Origin: Terriglobales bacterium
GTDB lineage: Bacteria; Acidobacteriota; Terriglobia; Terriglobales; Acidobacteriaceae
DNA length: 64,000 bases
Direction: 5' to 3'
Assembly: GCA_025462725.1 (NCBI GenBank)
Contig: JAOAPE010000001.1
Coordinates: 62,001-126,000, forward strand
In this document: positions 8,005 through 14,387 of the stretch, piece after piece
Layout of the letters: every line of letters starts with the position of its first letter
How positions within the stretch are numbered: position 1 is the stretch's first letter
Position numbers and translations under genes: made by a program
Notes under the pieces: generated by a model
Database searches by the model: none
The model's input: the letters and a program-made list of their open reading frames with translations, nothing else
What the model was told of the DNA's origin: nothing

Positions 8005-8670
8005 CTAAGAAGCGGTGGCGCGGACGTGCGACAGCAGTGTGCCGATCTTTTCCAATAACAATTCAGGCTCTTCTGAGGTGGAGATGTATCCGTCCACCAT
8101 GGCGATCACCAATTCCGGCAATGTGAGCGCGCCGGAGAAGATGATGATGGGCACGTTGGGGCGGAGACGTCGCATCTTGGTGGCGACTGCACCGCCGTCC
8201 ATGCTGGGCATGTAGTAATCCAGAATGACGAGGTCGATGGGTTCGGCGAGAAATAGTTCGAGGCCGCGAAGGCCGCTGTCGGCGGTGAGGACGCGGTATC
8301 CGGTGGATTCGAGGACGGCTTTCAAGACGACGAGGCGCTCGGGCTTGTCGTCGATATAGAGCAGCGTTGGTTTGTGTGGGTCAGAGAGTTTGTACTTGTC
8401 GAACGAAGACATGCGCTGCTCCAGCTTTCCAGAACTAAGTTGTGTCTCGATAAATCGTGGCGCGTGCGAAGGCAAATGCGCGCGGTTTCCCTCTACCAAT
8501 TTGTGAACTAGGGGAATGGCGCTGCGGATGTCGGCACAGATCTCATCGACAGCGTGGCGGAGCGGGTCCCAAGCCTCAAGCGAGTTCAGCAGATGCTCAC
8601 TTCTGCTGCCGAGCAATTGCAGCACGTCATTCAAGTCGTGTGCGGTGCGGGAAAACTCAGCGGAGTCCAT
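8005..8670 (-). CDS. Receiver-domain protein with atypical active site
   Basis: A 221-residue protein. Residues 1-90 are helical and resemble a histidine-kinase dimerisation (DHp) or HPt-like region without a catalytic ATPase. Residues about 98-215 are a CheY-type receiver with the acidic pair in LLYIDDKPE and a phospho-acceptor Asp in LVILDYYMPSMDGG. The switch Ser is present (IIFSG), but the position usually held by the conserved Lys-Pro reads GYISTSEEPE, so the Lys appears lost. No DNA-binding output is present. A two-component signalling role is likely, with altered phosphorylation chemistry or a protein-contact role. It stands alone between repeat regions, with no kinase next to it. Confidence 0.75.
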   Translation of the reverse strand: MDSAEFSRTAHDLNDVLQLLGSRSEHLLNSLEAWDPLRHAVDEICADIRSAIPLVHKLVEGNRAHLPSHAPRFIETQLSSGKLEQRMSSFDKYKLSDPHKPTLLYIDDKPERLVVLKAVLESTGYRVLTADSGLRGLELFLAEPIDLVILDYYMPSMDGGAVATKMRRLRPNVPIIIFSGALTLPELVIAMVDGYISTSEEPELLLEKIGTLLSHVRATAS

Positions 8671-8772
8671 ACCTTTACCTCAGGAGTAATTAGATTCGCT
8701 CCAGAGGTGGAGCTCAAGTTACGGAGATACAGTGTCCGTGGAGTGGGATATGTACTTTCGTGCAAGACAACC

Positions 8773-8951
8773 TTAGCCGCAGATTAACGCAGATTTTCGC
8801 AGATCAGTCTGTGGGTGCCGCCAGTTAGTCGCGAGCCAAAACCTGAGAACACACAGACCGGTCACGTCAGTCGTCCCTACGGGACTTGGCTGGTGAGGCG
8901 TGCGTACCCGGCACTGAAGTGCCGGGCTAATATCGGTCGTCCCTACGGGAC
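8773..8951. repeat. Cluster of small inverted and dispersed repeats
   Basis: This gap holds no gene. It contains a copy of the GCCGCAGAT repeat (8773-8804), two identical palindromes GTCCCTACGGGAC (8873-8885 and 8939-8951) and the hairpin CCCGGCACTGAAGTGCCGGG (8907-8926). The hairpin ends 44 bases before the rsmI stop codon, downstream of that gene on the minus strand, so it may help end that transcript, although no T-run accompanies it. Confidence 0.65.
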
Positions 8952-8970
8952 GCAATCGGATGGGCTTCTT

Positions 8971-9810
8971 TTATTTTTTCTTGCGCTGGACTTCGCGGTA
9001 GACCTCGCTTTTGGAGACTCCTTTTTCTTTGGCGAGGATTTTCAGGGCAGCTTTTTCGTCGAGATTTTGTGAGGACATAATCTCGGCGAGGCGCTGGGCG
9101 GTGTTTATCTTTGGCGAGGCGGCGGCGCTGGCTGCGGTGGGTTCCGCTTTGGCGATCATCAGGGTGATCTCGCCGCGGACTTCAGCGTGTCGCATGCGCT
9201 CGAAGACGTCGGCGGCGGTGCCGCGGATAAATTCTTCGTACATCTTGGTCACCTCCCGGGCGACGACGACGTGTCGCTCGGGGCCGAGGACTTCGGCGAC
9301 ATCTTCCAGTGTCTCGATGATGCGGTGCGGAGCTTCGTAAAAGATCTGCGTGGATTGCGAATCTTTGATTTTCTCGAGTTCGGTGCGGCGCTGTCCGCGT
9401 TTGGAAGGGAGGAATCCGGAGAACTGGAATGAGTCGGTGGGCAATCCACTGGCTACGAGCGACGAGAGGAACGCCGAGGCGCCGGGAATGGGGACCACGG
9501 GGATGTGGTGTCGAATGGCAAGCGTGATCAGGCGGTAGCCGGGATCGGAGATGCCGGGAGTGCCGCCGTCAGAGACGAGCGCGACGGATTCTCCGCCTTC
9601 GAGTTTTACGATCAGCTCGGCGGAGCGAGTCATTTCGTTGTGGTCGTGATAGCTGACGAGTTTGGTGTGTATGTAGTAATGGTTCATCAGCTTTTGCGTC
9701 TGGCGGGTGTCTTCGCAAGCGATGACGGAGACTTCTTTGAGAATGCGGAGGGCTCGGAGGGTGATGTCCTCAAGATTGCCGACGGGAGTGGCGACGACGT
9801 AGAGAGGCAT
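8971..9810 (-). CDS. rsmI: 16S rRNA (cytidine-1402-2'-O)-methyltransferase
   Basis: SAM-dependent methyltransferase of the tetrapyrrole-methylase fold that modifies the 2'-O of C1402 in the ribosomal decoding centre. The 279-residue protein opens with the family signature LYVVATPVGNLEDITLRALR, followed by CEDTRQTQKLMNHY and the glycine-rich VALVSDGGTPGISDPGYRL. The C-terminal 50 residues form the small helix-turn-helix-like tail typical of RsmI (AALKILAKEKGVSKSEVYR). Length and motif order match the family fully. It is a single-gene unit flanked by repeats. Confidence 0.95.
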   Translation of the reverse strand: MPLYVVATPVGNLEDITLRALRILKEVSVIACEDTRQTQKLMNHYYIHTKLVSYHDHNEMTRSAELIVKLEGGESVALVSDGGTPGISDPGYRLITLAIRHHIPVVPIPGASAFLSSLVASGLPTDSFQFSGFLPSKRGQRRTELEKIKDSQSTQIFYEAPHRIIETLEDVAEVLGPERHVVVAREVTKMYEEFIRGTAADVFERMRHAEVRGEITLMIAKAEPTAASAAASPKINTAQRLAEIMSSQNLDEKAALKILAKEKGVSKSEVYREVQRKKK

Positions 9811-9845
9811 GGGGAGTATTAAAGCATTAATTGTGATGGGCGAAT

Positions 9846-9957
9846 TGTGATTTGTGATTTGCAGCCGTCAGCCGTCAGCTTTAGCTCTTAGCTCTTACCT
9901 GTTAGCTTTTAGCCAGGAACAAAGCACAAGCCCCACGAAGGTTTCACGAAGGGGCAC
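9846..9957. repeat. Short-unit repeat region upstream of fmdB-like gene
   Basis: TTGTGATTTGTGATTT (9846-9861) is followed by an AGC island of CAGCCGT and TTAGCTC units (9862-9914), then by a CACGAAGG-TTTCACGAAGG repeat (9937-9956). There is no coding potential. A TATAAAAT box at 9971-9978 may be the -10 of the next gene, but I see no convincing -35. Confidence 0.55.
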
Positions 9958-10017
9958 AACCACCAATTGATATAAAATTGAGAGAAGCCTACCAACTCCT
10001 ATCTGCAGCAGGAATGA

Positions 10018-10383
10018 ATGCCCCTATACGAATATCAGTGTAAGAAGTGCAAACATCGGTTTGAGAAGATACAGACGTATTCTGACAAGCCGATCAAGAA
10101 GTGTCCGGAGTGCGGTGGCGCGGTGGAGAAGTTGTTGTCGGCGCCGGCGATCCAGTTCAAGGGGTCGGGATGGTATGTGAACGATTACGCGAAGAAGAGC
10201 GGTTCATCGTCGGACGGTGAAGGCTCGTCGGCGAAGCCCGCCGAGGGGACGAAGAGCGAGGACAAGAGCGAGGCGAAGTCGGATGGAGATGGTGGGAAGT
10301 CAGAGAAGAGTGAGAGCAAAGAGTCGAGGGATTCCAAGCCTAAGAGTGAGACGGCGGCATCAAGTGGGAAGAAGAAGAAATGA
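10018..10383 (+). CDS. FmdB-type zinc ribbon protein with charged tail
   Basis: A 121-residue protein with an N-terminal FmdB/CxxC regulatory-protein zinc ribbon. Cys8, Cys11, Cys29 and Cys32 form two CxxC knuckles in MPLYEYQCKKC and KKCPECGG, followed by the usual KFKGSGWY-like segment (here FKGSGWYVNDY). Residues 62-121 are a disordered Lys/Ser/Glu/Asp tail. Family members are often annotated as putative regulatory proteins; biochemical function is unsettled. GCAGGAAT gives a ribosome binding site before ATG 10018. It is probably monocistronic. Confidence 0.85.
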   Translation: MPLYEYQCKKCKHRFEKIQTYSDKPIKKCPECGGAVEKLLSAPAIQFKGSGWYVNDYAKKSGSSSDGEGSSAKPAEGTKSEDKSEAKSDGDGGKSEKSESKESRDSKPKSETAASSGKKKK

Positions 10384-10775
10384 GACGCTTGTCAGCCCTC
10401 CAGGGCTGAAGCCCGTCAATTGTACTGAAGTGACGCGGGGCTAAAGCCGCGCTCTCCCACCCGAGCCGCTGTCGCGGCACAAAAACAAGCGCGTGAAGGC
10501 TCCTTGCTCTCCGTAAGCGCAGCTGCGATCCCACCCTTTGCGTCATTTTGTGGAGCTCAGAGTGGGGCACCCGGTTCTGCAATGAATCCCACGTTAGCTT
10601 CGCGAACGTGGGGCACCCTAAGCGAAGTGAAATGCAAATGCATTGCCCTTCGACTCCGCTGCGCTTCGCTCAGGGCGACAAAAGCCGTTTGTCGGTTGTG
10701 ATTTGAAAGGATGTCAAGAGGTGATCCCACCCTTTGCGTCACATTGTGGCGCTCAGAGTGGGGCACCCCAACAAG
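10384..10775. repeat. 392-base gap filled with repeats
   Basis: There is no gene. A 46-base direct repeat occurs at 10527-10572 and 10723-10768 with 43 of 46 positions equal (both start GATCCCACCCTTTGCGTCA). Between them are an inverted repeat CCCACGTT/AACGTGGG (10588-10612) and a copy of the CCTTCG-CTCAGG element (10646-10682). The segment 10587-10616 is also found, 27 of 30 bases identical, inside the lpxK coding region at 31205-31234. Small GGGGCTAAAGCC-type palindromes occur near 10398-10452. Confidence 0.8.
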
Positions 10776-11159
10776 CTAAGCAGCTTCTTCCTGTTCCATG
10801 CCTTCGCCGGAGAGCAGTTCCCGCAAGCATTGTGTCAGGCGTTGCACGTGCTCCTGGTCCTGGTCGCGGATCTCTTCGAGGATGTCGCGCACTTCTTCGC
10901 GGCCTTGTGCGTCCTGCAAGTACTTGTCGTACGCCTCGAGGGCCTTCGATTTTTTGTGCAGCACGGTGATGATGTCATAGGTAAGGTTGTCGATCATGCC
11001 CTCGCCGCCGCTACGGCTGCCTTGATTTCCACCGGTGCGGCCACTGCTTCGGCCTCCGCCGCTTTGACTGGCACTTCGGTTTCCACCACCCCGATTTCCG
11101 CCGCGACTGCTGATGCTCTGTGTCTTGCCAGCTGATCTGGATCCACTTTTCTTCGCCAT
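10776..11159 (-). CDS. Gly/Ser/Arg-rich small protein with helical C-terminus
   Basis: A 127-residue protein of unknown function. Residues 1-52 are low-complexity, rich in Gly, Ser and Arg with RGG-like spacing (SRGGNRGGGNRSA), suggesting a flexible nucleic-acid-binding or phase-forming tail. Residues 55-127 are predicted helical, acidic and amphipathic (YDIITVLHKKSKALEAYDKY onward, then REEVRDILEEIRDQDQEH), compatible with a small helical bundle or ferritin-like pair. A GAAAGGAACT ribosome binding site precedes ATG. It sits next to two other small basic or stress-like genes. I do not recognise a family. Confidence 0.7.
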   Translation of the reverse strand: MAKKSGSRSAGKTQSISSRGGNRGGGNRSASQSGGGRSSGRTGGNQGSRSGGEGMIDNLTYDIITVLHKKSKALEAYDKYLQDAQGREEVRDILEEIRDQDQEHVQRLTQCLRELLSGEGMEQEEAA

Positions 11160-11224
11160 ATTTTTAGTTCCTTTCTATTTTCGTAATTCAAATTCGTTGC
11201 TCAAGTATTCCGTATGCGACCCCG

Positions 11225-11902
11225 TCAAGCAGCGGCGCGTGATTCTGCCAAGGCTGAATGCTCGTAGTGCTCCAGCAAGTCCGCGGGGTTGCGAAAGACT
11301 TCGATGCATCCCATCTCGCGCAACTGCGGTTCTGTCCACGGGCCGCCGAGAATCCCGATGGTGCGCAGATGAACGGCGGCTGCGGCTTCCGCGTCGTATG
11401 GCGTATCCCCGACGGCGATAGCCTCATCACCGTGTATGCCGAGTTCGTGCAGCGCTGCGCTGAAAATGTCAGGGAACGGTTTTGAACGATTCGCATCGTC
11501 CGCAGTCACTGACTCCTCCACGAGGTCCTCCACATTCATGATGCGCTTGTAATATTGGACTTCATCTTTGTGCGCCGAAGATGCCAGAGAAATCTGCCGT
11601 CCGTCACTGTGGATGCGCAGCAACAACTCCCGCACACGCGGGAACGGTTTTGCCGTGTGCATGAACTCGCGTTTGTAGAGGTCGCCGCGATATTGCTCCA
11701 ACTCAGAGCCGAATCGTTCTAGTTCTTCGAGCGAGAAGAAAACCGGCAAGAACTGATCTGAGCCCTTGCCGATCTGAAGACGTATCTTGTCGAGGGAAAC
11801 GTGCCGTCCGAAATGCTGGAGAGCTTGCTGCCAAGCATGCGCGTGGAGTTCCACGGTGTCCATCAGCGTGCCGTCAATATCAAAGATCACTGCTTTCAGC
11901 AT
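11225..11902 (-). CDS. HAD-family hydrolase, beta-phosphoglucomutase-like
   Basis: A 225-residue haloacid-dehalogenase superfamily phosphatase. Motif I is FDIDGTLMDT with nucleophile Asp8 and acid/base Asp10; motif II is SLASSA; motif III Lys is in RSKPFPDIF; motif IV is AVGDTPYDAEAA. A helical cap follows motif I (class C1), as in phosphoglycolate phosphatase and beta-phosphoglucomutase. The substrate is not predictable. Its stop codon is about 65 bases from the neighbouring small-protein gene and its start is 22 bases from the DUF6496 gene, so 12161-11225 may be one minus-strand transcript. Confidence 0.85.
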   Translation of the reverse strand: MLKAVIFDIDGTLMDTVELHAHAWQQALQHFGRHVSLDKIRLQIGKGSDQFLPVFFSLEELERFGSELEQYRGDLYKREFMHTAKPFPRVRELLLRIHSDGRQISLASSAHKDEVQYYKRIMNVEDLVEESVTADDANRSKPFPDIFSAALHELGIHGDEAIAVGDTPYDAEAAAAVHLRTIGILGGPWTEPQLREMGCIEVFRNPADLLEHYEHSALAESRAAA

Positions 11903-11924
11903 TTGCGGGTTCCCGTTCGTTGGA

Positions 11925-12161
11925 TCAAGCAGCTCTCTTGTTTGGGACCTTCGCGCCTTCTTTGCGCGCTTTTGAAAGCCCGATGGCGATGGCTTGCTTG
12001 CGGCTCTTCACTTTTCCACCTTTGCCGCCGGGGCCGCTGCGGGCTTTGCCACGCTTGAAATCGTGCATTTCTTTTTTGACGTCAGCTTGGGCCTTCGGAC
12101 CATATTTGCGTCCGGTAGAGCGTTTTTTGGAGCTGCTGGATTTCTTCTTTGTAGCTGGCAT
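11925..12161 (-). CDS. DUF6496-type small basic protein
   Basis: A 78-residue, highly basic protein. Residues 18-60 carry the pattern seen in DUF6496 proteins (YGPKAQADVKKEMHDFKRGK, then KVKSRKQAIAIGLSKARKEG). It opens with a Lys/Ser-rich tail. The function of the family is not established; composition suggests nucleic-acid association. A GGAGAC ribosome binding site precedes ATG. It is followed 22 bases later by the HAD hydrolase on the same strand. Confidence 0.8.
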   Translation of the reverse strand: MPATKKKSSSSKKRSTGRKYGPKAQADVKKEMHDFKRGKARSGPGGKGGKVKSRKQAIAIGLSKARKEGAKVPNKRAA

Positions 12162-12302
12162 GTGTCCCGTCTCCTTTGTTCTCTTTGTGAGACGCGAGTG
12201 GGATGGGGGCAGTTGTGTGGAACAGTGGGTAGTGGATGGTCCGGCTGGGGCGACTAAGTGATACCCCTATGGGAGTTCAGGCTCCGATTCCATTGACTTA
12301 CG

Positions 12303-12330
12303 TTGCGCAAAACAGTAGTTTTGCTATGAA
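12303..12330 (+). promoter_or_regulatory. Candidate promoter with inverted repeat in spacer
   Basis: TTGCGC (12303-12308) and an extended TGC-TATGAA -10 (12325-12330) are 16 bases apart, upstream of the receiver gene that starts at 12357. The inverted repeat GCAAAAC-AGTA-GTTTTGC (12307-12324) fills the spacer, a plausible repressor or activator site. A GAAGGA ribosome binding site follows. Confidence 0.4.
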
Positions 12331-12356
12331 TTTCTGCCTCCACGAAGGATACGTCC

Positions 12357-14078
12357 GTGCCAATGAAGATCCTGCTCGCCGATGACAGCATGACTGCCCA
12401 AAAGATGGGTAAAGAGATATTGACCGCCGCCGGCTATGAAGTCACTGCTGTGAGCAATGGCGCGGCCGCAGCCAAGAAGCTCGTAGACAAGTTCGACGTC
12501 ATCATCTTGGACATCAACATGCCCGGATACAGCGGTTTTGAAGTTTGCGAGAAGGTGCGCGCGAACATGGATATCGCCAAGACCCCGGTGTTGCTGACCA
12601 GCGGCAAGATGGAACATTACGAGCCGGCGGATGTGCAGCGGGTAAAAGCCGATGGCGTGATCATCAAGCCATTCGAGGCGACCGACCTGATCGCGGTAGT
12701 GAAGAAGCTGGCAGCCAAAGCTGCAGCAGCGGCAGCTCCGCCGCCAGAAAAACCCGAGTACGAAAAGACAATGGTGTTTACCGCTCCGCAGATACAGGAG
12801 TTCAAAGACCAAAGCTACGCGGATTGGAAGACTGACTCGCCGAGCGATGAACCCGCAGCAGAAACAGCACCGGCAGCGTTCGAGATGAGCCATGCGGAGG
12901 CTTCAGCTCCGGCCTTCGCGATGGACATGGGGACGTCATCGCCGACGTTGTCGACCGACGAGACGGCTGGATTTGCGCCGGTTCCTGCGTCGGCTGCGAT
13001 GGATTTTGGAAGTTCCGCGGCAGCTGCTCCGGCGTTTGATATGTCAGGGTCGTCGCCAGCGATGGATTTTGGAAGCTCTGCAGCGGCAGCACCGGCCTTC
13101 GGGATGGAAGCAGCAGCACCGGCTTTTGAGATGCCGACGAACGCAGCTGCGAGTGGATTCGACCTGAGTCCGGTGGAGTCGCAGAGAGTTGAGTCATTGC
13201 TGGAACCGACTGCGCCCTCGTTCGAGGCGGCTGCCGTCCCGATGCGCGACCCAAGTCTGGATGTAATGCCGGCGGTGCATGTGGCACCAGTGGTGGATCC
13301 TTATTTGGAAGAAGCGCCGGTGGAAGAAGCCGTAGCGTATGCAATTCCGGCGCAGGATCCGGCGCTGGCATCGCGAGTGGACATGGCCAGCGATGAGTTT
13401 GTGACGAAGATCGGCGCGTCAGAACCCGTCGCAGAAGTTGAGCCAGTAATAGAAGCTGCGGCACCGGCAGTTGCAACGGATGATGATTTTGAAGCGCGAG
13501 TGGCAGCTGCGATGTCCGGATTTGAGGCGCCAGCGGAAGCATTGGAAGTCCCGGAGTTAATCGAGCCGGAGCCGATGTTGGCTACGGAACAAAACATCAT
13601 CATCGAGGCGATCCACACGGAAACCAGAGTGGAACCGCCTGCTTACGAGCGCACACAGAAATTGGAAGCAGTACCGGAGCCAGAGCCGGAACCTGTCGCT
13701 GTGGTGGAACCGGTGGTGGAATCTTCGCAAGCTGCTCCGGAAGGAATGCACGATGCGGAGTTAGTCGAACAGATGCATGCAGCATTTGCTGATCTACCTG
13801 TCGAAACGGAACCGCACGTTGTAGAAGAACCAGTCGCGGTCGCCGAACCTGAGCCTATTCCCCTGGCAGTGGCCGAAGCGCCTGCTGCGAGTGGTCCGGA
13901 TCTGGAATTGGCATCGGCACTGGCGGCGGCGGTAGGTGGCGAGTCTGCTGCAGCCGCGCACGCTACCGGACTCGATCATGCGTCGTTAACTTCAGTCGTG
14001 AGTCGTGTGATGGAGCGGATGATTCCCGTAGTGATGATGGAGATAGCGAAAGAGATCGAGGCGAAGAAGAAAGGCTAG
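12357..14078 (+). CDS. Response regulator with long low-complexity tail
   Basis: A 573-residue protein. Residues 3-120 form a complete CheY-like receiver: acidic pair in LLADDSM, phospho-acceptor Asp52 in IILDINMPGYSG, Thr/Ser switch in LLTSG, and Lys104 in IIKPFEA. Residues 130-520 are Ala/Pro/Glu-rich and probably disordered, with near-exact internal duplications of AMDFGSSAAAAPAF. The last 40 residues form an amphipathic helix ending in MERMIPVVMMEIAKEIEAKK. This layout (receiver plus long tail, no DNA-binding domain) recalls polarity or motility adaptors such as FrzS, but that is analogy only. The start could be GTG 12357 or ATG 12363; ribosome binding site spacing favours GTG. Confidence 0.85.
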   Translation: MPMKILLADDSMTAQKMGKEILTAAGYEVTAVSNGAAAAKKLVDKFDVIILDINMPGYSGFEVCEKVRANMDIAKTPVLLTSGKMEHYEPADVQRVKADGVIIKPFEATDLIAVVKKLAAKAAAAAAPPPEKPEYEKTMVFTAPQIQEFKDQSYADWKTDSPSDEPAAETAPAAFEMSHAEASAPAFAMDMGTSSPTLSTDETAGFAPVPASAAMDFGSSAAAAPAFDMSGSSPAMDFGSSAAAAPAFGMEAAAPAFEMPTNAAASGFDLSPVESQRVESLLEPTAPSFEAAAVPMRDPSLDVMPAVHVAPVVDPYLEEAPVEEAVAYAIPAQDPALASRVDMASDEFVTKIGASEPVAEVEPVIEAAAPAVATDDDFEARVAAAMSGFEAPAEALEVPELIEPEPMLATEQNIIIEAIHTETRVEPPAYERTQKLEAVPEPEPEPVAVVEPVVESSQAAPEGMHDAELVEQMHAAFADLPVETEPHVVEEPVAVAEPEPIPLAVAEAPAASGPDLELASALAAAVGGESAAAAHATGLDHASLTSVVSRVMERMIPVVMMEIAKEIEAKKKG

Positions 14079-14387
14079 CTCTCGGCTGTCAGCTATCAGC
14101 TCTCGGTAAAAACGTTGGACATGGCACGGCAGAAGCCGTGCCATTGCTGTTTGTGCAGGTGGGGCAGTCCTGGCATTAGTTGACGCAAGCTGATTGCAGA
14201 GAAATAGGGATCCTTCGGCTTCGCGCTGACGCGCTTCGCTCAGGGTGACAAACCCGGAAACATACACGTGGATGTGTTGATCTGTGGGACCGCTTAGCAA
14301 TGGTCATGGCACCCTACACTCCCCGCGTTCCTGCCTGCGTGTTGTATGATTTTTGTTTAGCCTCTCACGTCAGGAATTCACATACAG
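14079..14387. repeat. 309-base gap with hairpin and dispersed repeats
   Basis: No gene is seen. It holds an AGC island (14077-14106), a perfect 10-bp hairpin ATGGCACGGC/GCCGTGCCAT with loop AGAA (14121-14144) that may end the preceding transcript although it lacks a T-run, and a copy of the CCTTCG-CTCAGG element (14191-14251). TATGAT at 14345-14350 could be the -10 for valS; no clear -35 is present. Confidence 0.65.

Noticed and set aside
10527-10768. Possible CRISPR-like direct repeat
   Set aside because: Only two copies of a 46-base repeat exist, 150 bases apart, with other repeats between them and no cas genes.
10734-11135. 133-aa plus-strand frame opposite the Gly/Ser/Arg-rich protein
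   Set aside because: It begins in a dispersed repeat and has no ribosome binding site, while the minus-strand frame has a good ribosome binding site and a plausible domain layout.
12802-13542. 246-aa minus-strand frame inside the receiver gene
   Set aside because: It is a Pro/Leu/Ser-rich shadow of the Ala/Pro/Glu-coding tail, a common artefact of GC-rich repetitive sequence.
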